From: Chitinophagaceae bacterium
GTDB taxonomy: Bacteria; Bacteroidota; Bacteroidia; Chitinophagales; Chitinophagaceae
Direction of reading: 5' to 3'
Assembly (NCBI GenBank): GCA_020847395.1
Contig: JADLCD010000043.1
Coordinates: 1 to 64,000 of the forward strand
DNA length: 64,000 nt
Shown piece by piece: positions 28,403 to 37,062 of this stretch. Every line of letters starts with the position of its first letter. Within the stretch, counting starts at the first letter, position 1. The notes below the pieces were generated by a model. That model saw only the letters and a program-made list of their open reading frames with translations, had not been told where the DNA came from and did not search any database. The position numbers and the translations under genes are program-made.

Positions 28403-29701
28403 ATGTATTCACCCCAATCAGCTTTTCAGGATAAAAACGCTATCAACGCAATGCAACATAAAAAGCTGGGTGAAATGCTGCAATATATCAATACACATTC
28501 TCCCTATTATCAACGGCTTTTTAAAACCGGTAATATTGATATCTCTGCTATACAATCTGTAAAAGACCTGGTATTGCTTCCTGTTACCAATAAAGAAGAT
28601 TTACAGCAGCATAATGAAGATTTTTTGTGTGTGGGTAAAAATAAAATCATTGAATATACTTCTACCTCCGGCACATTAGGCAGCCCCGTAACTATTGCAC
28701 TAACTGAAAATGATTTACAGCGGCTGGCATATAATGAGTATAGTTCTTTTGTTTGCGCAGATGGTAAGCAGGATGATATTTTTCAACTTATGCTTACGCT
28801 CGACCGGCAGTTTATGGCAGGCATGGCCTATTATTCCGGTATACGAAAACTGGGCGCGGGAGTGGTAAGGGTTGGCCCGGGTGTGCCTTCTTTACAATGG
28901 GAAAACATTGCGCGGTTAAAACCAACAACTATTGTTGCGGTGCCTTCATTTATTGTAAAGCTTATCCAGTTTGCAGCCGAGCATAAAATAGATATCAATA
29001 CAACCTCAGTAAAAAAAGCTATTTGTATTGGGGAGAACATCCGCAATACAGATTTTTCTTTAAATGTATTAGGAAAAAAAATTACTGAAAGCTGGAATAT
29101 AAAACTCTTTTCTACCTATGCTTCTACAGAAATGCAAACCGCGTTTACAGAATGCGGGGAAGGTAATGGCGGGCATCATCAGCCGGAACTGATTATAGTA
29201 GAACTGCTGGATGAAAATAATCAACCTGTTCCTCCGGGTGTTCCTGGTGAGGTAACTATTACCAGCTTAGGGGTGGAAGCGATGCCTTTACTTCGTTACA
29301 AAACAGGTGATATATGCATGGCTTTTGACGAGCCCTGCAAATGCGGGCGTAATACTTTAAGGCTTTCGCCGGTGATCGGTCGTAAAAAGCAAATGATCAA
29401 GTTTAAGGGAACCACACTTTTTGCCCCGGCGCTTTTTGAACTGCTGAATGGTATGGCTGAAGTAAGAGAGTATGTGGCTGAAGTATATTCCAACGAAATT
29501 GGCACAGATGAAGTGCTGCTGTATTTGGTGCCGACAAAAAATACGGAAGAGTGCGACCACCAGATCAGGGCTTACCTGCAGGCAAAACTGCGGGTATCTC
29601 CACATATTAAATATATGCTGCCCGAAGAAATGCAGAAGCTGCAGTTTCCTGAAACGAGCCGAAAACCTGTGAAGTTTATTGATAAGCGCACGGGTGAATG
29701 A
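28403..29701 (+). CDS. PaaK-like adenylate-forming ligase (aryl-CoA/ACP ligase)
   Basis: The 432-aa protein belongs to the phenylacetate-CoA ligase branch of ANL enzymes: ATP-binding YTSTSGTLGSPV (85-96), FSTYASTEMQTAFTECG with the conserved Thr-Glu, LLRYKTGD and a zinc-like cluster CKCGR, then GRKKQMIKFKG. These enzymes activate aryl acids as adenylates and load CoA or an ACP. It is followed by a tyrosine ammonia-lyase gene and fatty-acid-type genes, so a likely substrate is the coumaric acid made next door, as in flexirubin and aryl-polyene pathways. That link is inference. Confidence 0.88.
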   Translation: MYSPQSAFQDKNAINAMQHKKLGEMLQYINTHSPYYQRLFKTGNIDISAIQSVKDLVLLPVTNKEDLQQHNEDFLCVGKNKIIEYTSTSGTLGSPVTIALTENDLQRLAYNEYSSFVCADGKQDDIFQLMLTLDRQFMAGMAYYSGIRKLGAGVVRVGPGVPSLQWENIARLKPTTIVAVPSFIVKLIQFAAEHKIDINTTSVKKAICIGENIRNTDFSLNVLGKKITESWNIKLFSTYASTEMQTAFTECGEGNGGHHQPELIIVELLDENNQPVPPGVPGEVTITSLGVEAMPLLRYKTGDICMAFDEPCKCGRNTLRLSPVIGRKKQMIKFKGTTLFAPALFELLNGMAEVREYVAEVYSNEIGTDEVLLYLVPTKNTEECDHQIRAYLQAKLRVSPHIKYMLPEEMQKLQFPETSRKPVKFIDKRTGE

Positions 29702-29902
29702 ATTATACTATAGCATAGAATACGGATGAAACGAATATGACTGATAAACGCCGAAAAGCATTCGTAAGCTTCCGTTATATCAGCCTGTTCCATGTATTAT
29801 TTTATTAAAGCCTCTCTTCGGTAAACAGAAATATTTGATACATTTAGCTTTATTTATTTTTTTTGCGGTCGTTTGTACGTTAACAGATTATAATTTCTTT
29901 CA

Positions 29903-31447
29903 ATGACAAATGTTGGAGCCAGTACGCTTTCTTTAGCTGATTTTTCGGAGATTGTTATTAAAAACGGAAAGGTAGGAGTAGACAGTAAAGCCCTCAGGAA
30001 AATGGAAGCCAGCTTTCATTTCTTAGAGCATTTTTCTGATCAGAAACTTATATATGGTATCAATACAGGTTTCGGCCCAATGGCCCAATATAAGGTTAGC
30101 GCTGAAAATGTGCTGCAACTGCAATATAATCTCATCCGCAGTCATAGTTCCGGTAGTGGTAAATATCTTGATGCCGCGCTTGTAAGAGGTTTAATGGTTG
30201 CAAGGCTTAATAGTCTTTCGCAGGGATATTCCGGTGTACACCCTGAAACGGTAGAAGTGCTTACTGCACTCATCAATAATAATATTACGCCCTGCGTATT
30301 TGAACATGGCGGTGTGGGTGCCAGCGGCGACCTCGTGCAACTTGCTCATCTTGCCCTGGTATTAATAGGAGAGGGGGAAGTAATGGTTGATGGTAAACCG
30401 CAACCTACTGAAGCAATTTTTAAACAATATAATATTAAACCGCTTTCTATTCACATACGCGAAGGACTGGCGATACTGAACGGTACATCAGCCATGACGG
30501 GTATTGGCCTGATTAATATCATCTATGCTAAAAAACTGTTGCAATTTTCCGTGCTGCTTTCTGCCATGACCAATGAAGTGGTTGAAGCTTATGATGATCA
30601 TTTTTCCTATGAATTAAATGTTGTAAAAAAACATAAGGGACAAAATCAGATTGCATCTATGCTTCGCGATTTGCTGAAAAGCAGCAAGCTTATCCGCAGC
30701 AGGTCAGAGCATTTATATAATCCGGAGAATATAAAGCATGATGTGTTTGAAGATAAGGTGCAGGAGTATTATTCGCTGCGCTGCGTAACGCAGGTGTTAG
30801 GTCCGATATACGATACAATAGTGAATGCTGAGAAAGTATTGGTTGATGAATTAAATTCTGTGAATGATAACCCTGTGGTTGATCACCAGAATCATAATAT
30901 ATTTCACGGTGGAAATTTTCATGGTGATTATGTATCGCTTGAAATGGATAAACTAAAAACCGCTATTACTAAACTTTCCATGTTGTCTGAGCGGCAGTTA
31001 AACTATTTGCTGAATACTAAGCTGAACGAGAAGTTCCCGCCATTTGTGAACCTTGGTGTGCTTGGTTTTAATTTCGGTATGCAGGGTATGCAATTTACAG
31101 CTACATCAACTGTGGCGGAGAATCAAACCCTTTCTTTTCCTATGTATGTGCATAGTATTCCCAACAATAATGATAACCAGGATATAGTGAGCATGGGATG
31201 CAACGCTGCATTAATTACTAAAAAAGTAATTGATAATGCATTTGAAGTTTTATCTATACAGATGGTAACCATCTTGCAGGCAATAGATTTCGCAGATTAC
31301 TCATCAAAACTTTCACCTGCAACAAAAGCAGTATACGATACTGTAAGAGGCATATTCCCGAAGTTTGTTGAAGATAAACCCCGCTATCGGGAGATGGAAA
31401 AAGTGAAAAATTATTTTATTGAGAATGATATAGCCGGCTTTGCTTAA
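29903..31447 (+). CDS. Aromatic amino acid ammonia-lyase, probably tyrosine ammonia-lyase
   Basis: The 514-aa enzyme has the MIO-forming triad A140-S141-G142 in HGGVGASGDLVQLAHL, the catalytic Tyr in LIYGINTGFGPMAQY (Y51), and the selectivity pair S80-H81 in YNLIRSHSSGSGK. From memory this segment and QDIVSMGCNAALIT closely match the Flavobacterium johnsoniae tyrosine ammonia-lyase, which makes p-coumarate for flexirubin. It is therefore more likely a TAL than HutH; no urocanase or other hut genes are near. It sits between an aryl ligase and a ketoreductase gene. Confidence 0.9.
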   Translation: MTNVGASTLSLADFSEIVIKNGKVGVDSKALRKMEASFHFLEHFSDQKLIYGINTGFGPMAQYKVSAENVLQLQYNLIRSHSSGSGKYLDAALVRGLMVARLNSLSQGYSGVHPETVEVLTALINNNITPCVFEHGGVGASGDLVQLAHLALVLIGEGEVMVDGKPQPTEAIFKQYNIKPLSIHIREGLAILNGTSAMTGIGLINIIYAKKLLQFSVLLSAMTNEVVEAYDDHFSYELNVVKKHKGQNQIASMLRDLLKSSKLIRSRSEHLYNPENIKHDVFEDKVQEYYSLRCVTQVLGPIYDTIVNAEKVLVDELNSVNDNPVVDHQNHNIFHGGNFHGDYVSLEMDKLKTAITKLSMLSERQLNYLLNTKLNEKFPPFVNLGVLGFNFGMQGMQFTATSTVAENQTLSFPMYVHSIPNNNDNQDIVSMGCNAALITKKVIDNAFEVLSIQMVTILQAIDFADYSSKLSPATKAVYDTVRGIFPKFVEDKPRYREMEKVKNYFIENDIAGFA

Positions 31448-31516
31448 TGGCTTTAATTATCCTGCTCAAAACTTTTATTTAAAAACATTATTTTACAATA
31501 AATTTTATCTTATATA

Positions 31517-32245
31517 ATGAAATGCGCATTGGTAACAGGAGGTTCAAGAGGTATTGGCAGGGCTATTTGTGTAAAGCTTGCCGGTATGGGTTACTATGTG
31601 CTGATAAATTATAAAAGCAACCAGGCAGAAGCAGAAAAAACTTTGGAGCTGGTAAAAGAAAAAAGCGGAGATGGACTGCTGATGAAATTTGATGTGTCAG
31701 ACAGGACGCAGGTTACCGAAGTATTGGGTAAATGGATAGAAGAAAATAAAGACAATACCATTGAGGTGCTGGTGAATAATGCAGGTATTAAAGATGATGT
31801 ATTATTAATGTGGATGAAAGATGAGCAATGGGATAATGTATTGAATACAAGTTTGGGTGGATTTTTTAATGTTACCCGGCTTATTGTACAAAATATGCTG
31901 ATGAAACGTTATGGAAGAATCATCAATATCGTTTCATTATCCGGGTTAAAAGGGTTACCGGGGCAAACCAATTATTCCGCGGCAAAGGGTGGCGTAATTG
32001 CGGCAACCAAAGCATTGGCGCAGGAAGTAGGAAAAAGAAATATTACGGTTAACGCCATTGCCCCCGGTTTTATAAAAACCGATATGACGGAAGGGTTGGA
32101 TGAAAAGCAATTGAAATTGCTCATTCCTGTAAGCCGCTTTGGCGAACCCGAAGAAGTAGCGCATGCAGTTGCGTTTTTTGCATCGCCGGAAGCAGGATAT
32201 ATTACAGGAGAAGTGTTATCAATAAATGGGGGGATGTATAGTTAA
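31517..32245 (+). CDS. fabG: 3-oxoacyl-ACP reductase (FabG-type SDR)
   Basis: The 242-aa short-chain dehydrogenase has the cofactor motif TGGSRGIG (7-14), NNAG (87-90) and catalytic S140, Y153, K157 (YSAAK), and ends in GEVLSINGGMYS, all typical of FabG. It would reduce beta-ketoacyl-ACP with NADPH. Between an ammonia-lyase gene and a ketosynthase gene it most likely serves a specialised polyene/fatty pathway rather than being the housekeeping FabG. It starts 69 bases after the lyase stop. Confidence 0.92.
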   Translation: MKCALVTGGSRGIGRAICVKLAGMGYYVLINYKSNQAEAEKTLELVKEKSGDGLLMKFDVSDRTQVTEVLGKWIEENKDNTIEVLVNNAGIKDDVLLMWMKDEQWDNVLNTSLGGFFNVTRLIVQNMLMKRYGRIINIVSLSGLKGLPGQTNYSAAKGGVIAATKALAQEVGKRNITVNAIAPGFIKTDMTEGLDEKQLKLLIPVSRFGEPEEVAHAVAFFASPEAGYITGEVLSINGGMYS

Positions 32246-32289
32246 TTTGAAAATGAATTAATTTGAAAATTTGAAAATGAGGGAGAGAT

Positions 32290-32463
32290 AATGTGGAAAT
32301 GTGGAAGTGTGAGAATGTGAGAATGTGGAAATGTGAGAATGTGGAAATGTGAAAATGTGAAAATGTGAAAATGTGAAAATGTGAGAATGTGAGAATGTGG
32401 AAGTGTGAGAATGTGAGAATGTGGAAGTGTGAAAATGTGAGAATGTGGAAGTGTGAGAATGAA
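32290..32463. repeat. 8-bp minisatellite inside the biosynthetic cluster
   Basis: About 20 copies of an 8-base unit, consensus GTG(A/G)(A/G)AAT with variants GTGGAAAT, GTGGAAGT, GTGAGAAT and GTGAAAAT. It fills most of the 382-base gap between ketoreductase and ketosynthase genes. Long ORFs on the minus strand here (HSHTSTF-type repeats) are artefacts of the repeat. Confidence 0.95.
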
Positions 32464-32557
32464 TTTGAAAATGAGGAAGGATGATGAAATGCAAAGCCCG
32501 GATCTATTCAATAGATAATGTGGTAGTTATACAGTTTGGAATTATTCTACAGCACCG

Positions 32558-32579
32558 TCCTTCTCCGTGCGGAGAAGGA
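32558..32579. repeat. Short perfect hairpin
   Basis: TCCTTCTCC, loop GTGC, GGAGAAGGA: a nine-pair stem of the type seen in dispersed intergenic repeats. A T-rich run starts only about 28 bases later, so it is not a standard terminator. Confidence 0.75.
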
Positions 32580-32627
32580 TAAGAGGATGAGGCTATAAGG
32601 ATAGGCTTTTTCTTTTTTTTAATTATT

Positions 32628-33854
32628 ATGTACAAACGCGTAGTCATAACAGGCATGGGTATTTACTCCTGCATCGGGAAAAATCTTGATGAGGTAAAAT
32701 CTTCTTTGTACGCCGGTAAGTCGGGTATTATTCTCGACCCCGTGCGCAAGGAAATGGGCTACCGTTCCGGGCTTACAGGTTATGTAGACAGACCCGCGTT
32801 AAAAGGTTTGTTAGACAGGCGTGCAAGAATTATGCTTCCTGAGCAGGGAGAATATGCATACATGGCTACACTTGAAGCCTTGCAGCAGGCGGGCATCAAC
32901 CAGGATTATATTGATCAGCATGAAATGGGTATACTTTATGGCAACGACAGTTCTGCCAAACCCGTTATTGATGCCATTGATATTCTGCGGGAGAAAAAAG
33001 ATACCATGCTGTTAGGATCAGCATCAGTTTTTCAAACCCTTAATTCAACTATTACCATGAACCTTTCAACTATTTTTAAGTTGAAAGGAGTAAACTTTAC
33101 CATCAGCGCTGCCTGTGCCAGCGGCTCTCACGCTATAGGCCTGGGCTATCATTTTATAAAAACAGGTTTGCAGGATAAAATTGTTGCCGGAGGTGCGCAG
33201 GAAATAAATGCATACTCTATGGGTAATTTTGACGCGTTATCTGCGTTTTCTGTTCATGAGTCTGAGCCGCAAAAAGCTTCCCGCCCGTTTGATCGCAACA
33301 GGGATGGACTGATACCAAGCGGTGGGGGAGCAACGGTGATTTTAGAATCGCTGGATTCGGCGCTGGCAAGAGGAGCGAATATTCTGGGTGAAGTGATAGG
33401 GTATGGGTTTTCTTCAAACGGAGAGCATATCTCTAACCCTACAGTGGGCGGCCCGGTAAGGTCTTTGCAAATGGCGCTGAAAGATGCAGGTTTGCAGGCA
33501 AAAGATATTGATTATATCAATGCCCACGCTACTTCAACACCTGCAGGAGATGCGAGTGAAGCAAAGGCTATAGCAGAAGTTTTCGGTGCAGCGCAAACGC
33601 CTGTCAGCTCTACCAAATCCATGACAGGGCATGAATGCTGGATGGCAGGAGCAAGTGAAATTGTGTATTCTTTGCTAATGATGCATAATGATTTTATGGC
33701 GCCTAATATTAATTTTGAAAACCCTGACGAAGACTCTGCCAAATTGAATATTATAAAAACTACCAAAGAAAAGGATATAAACGTATTTTTGTCGAACTCT
33801 TTTGGCTTTGGTGGCACCAATTCAACGCTGATAGTTAAAAAGTGGAGTAAATAG
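32628..33854 (+). CDS. Beta-ketoacyl-ACP synthase (FabB/FabF type)
   Basis: The 408-aa condensing enzyme has the full catalytic set: C163 in SAACASGSH, H300 in NAHATSTPAGD, K330 and H335 in TKSMTGHECWMAG, and the closing FGFGGTNSTL. It elongates acyl-ACP chains by decarboxylative Claisen condensation. The unusual HECWMAGASE in place of the usual HxxGAAG suggests a specialised clade, as in aryl-polyene or flexirubin clusters. Its stop is two bases before the ACP gene, so they are translationally linked. Confidence 0.93.
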   Translation: MYKRVVITGMGIYSCIGKNLDEVKSSLYAGKSGIILDPVRKEMGYRSGLTGYVDRPALKGLLDRRARIMLPEQGEYAYMATLEALQQAGINQDYIDQHEMGILYGNDSSAKPVIDAIDILREKKDTMLLGSASVFQTLNSTITMNLSTIFKLKGVNFTISAACASGSHAIGLGYHFIKTGLQDKIVAGGAQEINAYSMGNFDALSAFSVHESEPQKASRPFDRNRDGLIPSGGGATVILESLDSALARGANILGEVIGYGFSSNGEHISNPTVGGPVRSLQMALKDAGLQAKDIDYINAHATSTPAGDASEAKAIAEVFGAAQTPVSSTKSMTGHECWMAGASEIVYSLLMMHNDFMAPNINFENPDEDSAKLNIIKTTKEKDINVFLSNSFGFGGTNSTLIVKKWSK

Positions 33855-33856
33855 AG

Positions 33857-34123
33857 ATGCTTATGAAACAGAATGAACAAATCATTGAGAAAATAAATCA
33901 CTTCCTTGCAGAAGAATTTGAGGTGGATGAATCCGGCATTACGCCTGAAGGCAATCTCAAAGAAGTACTTGAGTTAGACAGCCTTGACTATATTGACCTC
34001 GTTGTAGTGATAGAAAACAACTTTTCTTTTAAAGTAAAGCCTGAAGATTTTAACGGCATTGTTACCTTCAACGATTTTTATAATTACGTCATTTCCCGTG
34101 TAAATTCTAAAGAAACCGCCTGA
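33857..34123 (+). CDS. Acyl carrier protein
   Basis: The 88-aa acidic protein has the phosphopantetheine attachment site DSLDYIDL with Ser at residue 42 (counting from 33857; ATG 33863 is an equally possible start). It carries the acyl or aryl intermediate for the neighbouring ketosynthase. Its TGA overlaps the ATG of the acyltransferase gene by one base, a clear sign of coupled translation. Confidence 0.92.
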   Translation: MLMKQNEQIIEKINHFLAEEFEVDESGITPEGNLKEVLELDSLDYIDLVVVIENNFSFKVKPEDFNGIVTFNDFYNYVISRVNSKETA

Positions 34124-35004
34124 TGCCTTCCTGGCAGGGAAAATCTACCGGTAATAAATTAGGTTACAGCATTTTCATTACTATACTGCAAAAGCTGGGT
34201 GTTCGCTCTGCATATATTTTACTCCGCTTTGTTGCCTGCTATTATTTTTTGTTTGCACGGAAATCATCTAAATACATACTGTATTATTTCAGGCAGAGAT
34301 TGGGCTATGGCTATTTTAAATCTTTGGGTGCTTTATACCGCAATTATTATGCTTTTGGTCAAAGTCTTATTGATAAGATAGCGATAATGGGTGGCGGCGC
34401 CAACCAGTTTACATTTGATTTTGATGGCGAAGAACACCTGCATAAAATGGTGAGTATGCAAAAAGGCGGGTTGCTACTTAGTTCGCATGTGGGCAACTGG
34501 GAAGCTGCCGGGCATTTGCTGGAGCGGTTAAACACCAGGATCAATATAGTGATGTTTGACGGCGAACACCAGAAAATAAAGGATTATCTCAGCTCAGTAA
34601 CCGGTGGAAGAAATGCCAATATCATTGTTATTAAAAATGATCTCTCGCATATTTATGCAATAGACCAGGCGCTTAAGAATAATGAACTGGTTTGTATGCA
34701 TGCCGATCGTTTTGTGGAAGGCAACAGAACAATGGAGATTGATTTTCTCGGTGCTCCTGCCAAATTTCCTGCCGGGCCTTTTATAATAGCTGCACAATTT
34801 AAAGTGCCGGTATGTTATGTTTTTGCCATGAAGGAAAAAACAACACACTATCATTTTTATTCCACCGGTATACGAACCTACGATTACAGCAACAAGCAAA
34901 CCGCCATGCACACAATGTTACAGGAATTTAAACAGGAGATGGAAGAAAAAATAAAGTTATATCCCGTGCAGTGGTATAACTATTATGATTTCTGGAAAAG
35001 ATAG
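34123..35004 (+). CDS. Lysophospholipid/lipid A-type acyltransferase
   Basis: The 293-aa membrane-associated protein belongs to the LpxL/HtrB-like acyltransferases: catalytic SHVGNWEAAG (His-x4-Glu form), NIVMFDGEHQ, CMHADRFVEGNRTMEIDFLGAPAKFPAGP. The N-terminus has one hydrophobic segment. These enzymes transfer acyl chains from ACP to lipid acceptors. Encoded directly after an ACP (one-base overlap), it may attach the pathway product to a lipid or finish a pigment-type ester. It is the last gene of the cluster. Confidence 0.88.
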   Translation: MPSWQGKSTGNKLGYSIFITILQKLGVRSAYILLRFVACYYFLFARKSSKYILYYFRQRLGYGYFKSLGALYRNYYAFGQSLIDKIAIMGGGANQFTFDFDGEEHLHKMVSMQKGGLLLSSHVGNWEAAGHLLERLNTRINIVMFDGEHQKIKDYLSSVTGGRNANIIVIKNDLSHIYAIDQALKNNELVCMHADRFVEGNRTMEIDFLGAPAKFPAGPFIIAAQFKVPVCYVFAMKEKTTHYHFYSTGIRTYDYSNKQTAMHTMLQEFKQEMEEKIKLYPVQWYNYYDFWKR

Positions 35005-35255
35005 GAAATTTTTTCTGCCAAAGGCTGCGGGCAAAGTCATTGCATTTTCCTGTAGTAAAAAATAAAACTGGTACAGTATATAGCGAAATATTTCTTCAAT
35101 TAAAAATTGTATAAAATCCTTAATGAAATCTGGGAAAAATTATGTTTTTACCCTTTTGTAATAAACTAAAACTCACCAAATACAAAAAAATATTTTATAA
35201 TTTAAATGCAGATATTGCGTTCATAATCTTAGTATATATCAATGAAAGAATCTTT

Positions 35256-35711
35256 ATGATTACCCTACATCTTATTCCACTTTTTCAGAAAGACCTCGAC
35301 AAACTAAAAGAAGAAATTAACTTGTATACCAAAGACGAATTGCTATGGCAGGTAAGAGACGGTATTACCAATAGCGGGGGCAATCTTTGCCTTCATCTTA
35401 CCGGAAATCTTCAGCATTATATTGGAGCAGTTTTAGGCGATTCAGGTTATGTGCGCAACCGTGATGCTGAATTCAGGGTTAAGAATGTGCCGCGAGATAA
35501 GTTGTTGGAAGATATAGAAACGACCCGTGCAGTTGTTACAGATACATTAGAGCAACTTTCAAAGAATGATTTGCAGAATGATTATCCTCTGCCCATGCTT
35601 GATGAAAAAACAAACACAACATACTTTTTATTACACCTGCTCAGTCATTTAAATTATCATATCGGCCAAATCAATTATCATAGAAGGATTATAAGTGGAG
35701 AAGTGAAATAA
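35256..35711 (+). CDS. DinB-like / DUF1572 family protein
   Basis: I start at ATG 35256 (MITLHLIPLFQKDLDKL); the open frame from 35142 adds a hydrophobic, low-quality extension. The 151-aa product is a four-helix DinB-like protein with histidines at family metal positions: CLHLTGNLQHYIG in the first half and LLSHLNYHIGQINYHRR near the end. Such proteins often act as metal-dependent thiol transferases or stress proteins; the substrate here is unknown. It is a single gene, followed by a strong bidirectional terminator. Confidence 0.83.
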   Translation: MITLHLIPLFQKDLDKLKEEINLYTKDELLWQVRDGITNSGGNLCLHLTGNLQHYIGAVLGDSGYVRNRDAEFRVKNVPRDKLLEDIETTRAVVTDTLEQLSKNDLQNDYPLPMLDEKTNTTYFLLHLLSHLNYHIGQINYHRRIISGEVK

Positions 35712-35760
35712 CTAGTGGCAAGTATATTTCTCATAGTTTTTTTACCAATAATAAATACTT

Positions 35761-35797
35761 AAAAAGCCCGGCATGTTTTGTGAATGCCAGGCTTTTT
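35761..35797. terminator. Bidirectional terminator
   Basis: AAAAAGCCCGGCAT pairs with ATGCCAGGCTTTTT (one mismatch) around a 9-base loop. A and T tracts on both sides let it serve both the DinB-like gene and the convergent T9SS protein gene. Confidence 0.9.
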
Positions 35798-35818
35798 GTT
35801 AAACAGTTGGTTCAAAGT

Positions 35819-36979
35819 TTAACGTCTGTCTACCAGTACTGTTTTTATAATTTGAGTATTCTTGCCGTTTAACTTCACAGCGTACATACCGGCTACGTAA
35901 GGGAGCCTGAGTGGAATGTAAATACCGCCACCACCATGTGATATGGATTGTTTATATACTGTTTGCCCTGAAAGATTTACTATGTCCAGTTCATATACAC
36001 CTTTGGGTAATGACGCTATTTGTAATGATGAACTGCCATTAACCGCAGGATTAGGGTATAATTGTATACGGCCTGAATTTCCAGTAGACGTTGTGGTTAC
36101 AATATTGCTGTATAAAATAGTGCCCGAAAGCTCAACTCCTTTTATGCGATAGAAACTATTATCAGTTTCAGGCGTTGTGTGGGTGTAGGAATATGATGCT
36201 GCTCCATGGTCATTTTTTGTTGGTTTAATCCTGGCTATTTCTTTAAAATATTTTCCATTTGTTGAATATTCTACACTATAGTGAGACATATCACTCTCAG
36301 TTAAATTGCTCCATTGCACGGTATTGCCACCGGCTGTTGCTTTAGCCGTTACATCCGCAAATTTGATAGGCAGAAGACTTGTACTTACAACAATCAGAGA
36401 AATATCGTCTAAATGCCAGTTTCCATCAGTGTCAAATGTGCCGCCATTTGTAGCACCATAACCATATATACGAATATTTATAGGGCCATTATTTGTTATA
36501 GATAATTCTGTATTTGTATAAAATGCCCAGGTAGAATTATTATTAAGTGCTCCGGTAGCTACATCGGTTGCATAATTATCCAAGTCGGTTCTGATACTAT
36601 ATATTGTTGGCCCCTCGCCATCTGACCACGAGCCAAAATCAATATTTTTTATTGTAATTGAATAATTAATATTAGGGGTAAGTGTAAATGTAACAAAACT
36701 TGTTGTTCCATTTATAGTAGCACCCGATCTTGAATTCAATTGAATATTATAAGTACCCGATGCGTCAGCATAACCCGAAGATTCTTCATTTAAAGTAATT
36801 ATATCAGATGAACCTGCTGATTGTTGCCTTTCCAAAGTACTTGTACTCGTATTAGGCTCTACTGTTGTTGAAGCTCCCTGGGTAGGTGTACCATATCCAA
36901 AATTCCATACAATATTGTATTGACCTTGAACAAATGAAAAAGCAAGCACGGATGCAAATAGAAGTATATATCTTTTCAT
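35819..36979 (-). CDS. Secreted protein with type IX secretion sorting domain
   Basis: I start at 36979, where MKRYILLFASVLAFSFVQGQ forms a signal peptide; the frame open from 37003 adds eight residues. The 386-aa protein has a beta-rich, lectin/CBM-like middle (WSDGEGPTIYSIRTDLDNYA) and a Fn3-like segment (LLPIKFADVTAKATAGGNTVQWSN). The C-terminal T9SS type A sorting domain reads QLYPNPAV...YELDIVNLSGQTVYKQ...GMYAVKLNGK. The sorting domain marks it for export across the outer membrane by the type IX system. A TACCTTTA box with TTG 21 bases upstream is a likely promoter. Confidence 0.9.
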   Translation of the reverse strand: MKRYILLFASVLAFSFVQGQYNIVWNFGYGTPTQGASTTVEPNTSTSTLERQQSAGSSDIITLNEESSGYADASGTYNIQLNSRSGATINGTTSFVTFTLTPNINYSITIKNIDFGSWSDGEGPTIYSIRTDLDNYATDVATGALNNNSTWAFYTNTELSITNNGPINIRIYGYGATNGGTFDTDGNWHLDDISLIVVSTSLLPIKFADVTAKATAGGNTVQWSNLTESDMSHYSVEYSTNGKYFKEIARIKPTKNDHGAASYSYTHTTPETDNSFYRIKGVELSGTILYSNIVTTTSTGNSGRIQLYPNPAVNGSSSLQIASLPKGVYELDIVNLSGQTVYKQSISHGGGGIYIPLRLPYVAGMYAVKLNGKNTQIIKTVLVDRR

Positions 36980-37062
36980 AAGTAAAAACAAGTAGGTTAT
37001 CAATGCGCTAAAGGTATAATATATTTGAAAACAAAATCAAATCAGAGATTTTATTTTTTTAT

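Noticed and set aside
29903-31447. Histidine ammonia-lyase (HutH) for histidine breakdown
   Set aside because: The S-H pair alone fits HutH, but the overall sequence resembles the flexirubin-type tyrosine ammonia-lyase and no other hut genes are nearby.
32242-32511. Minus-strand ORFs rich in HSHTSTF repeats
   Set aside because: Artefact of the 8-bp minisatellite.
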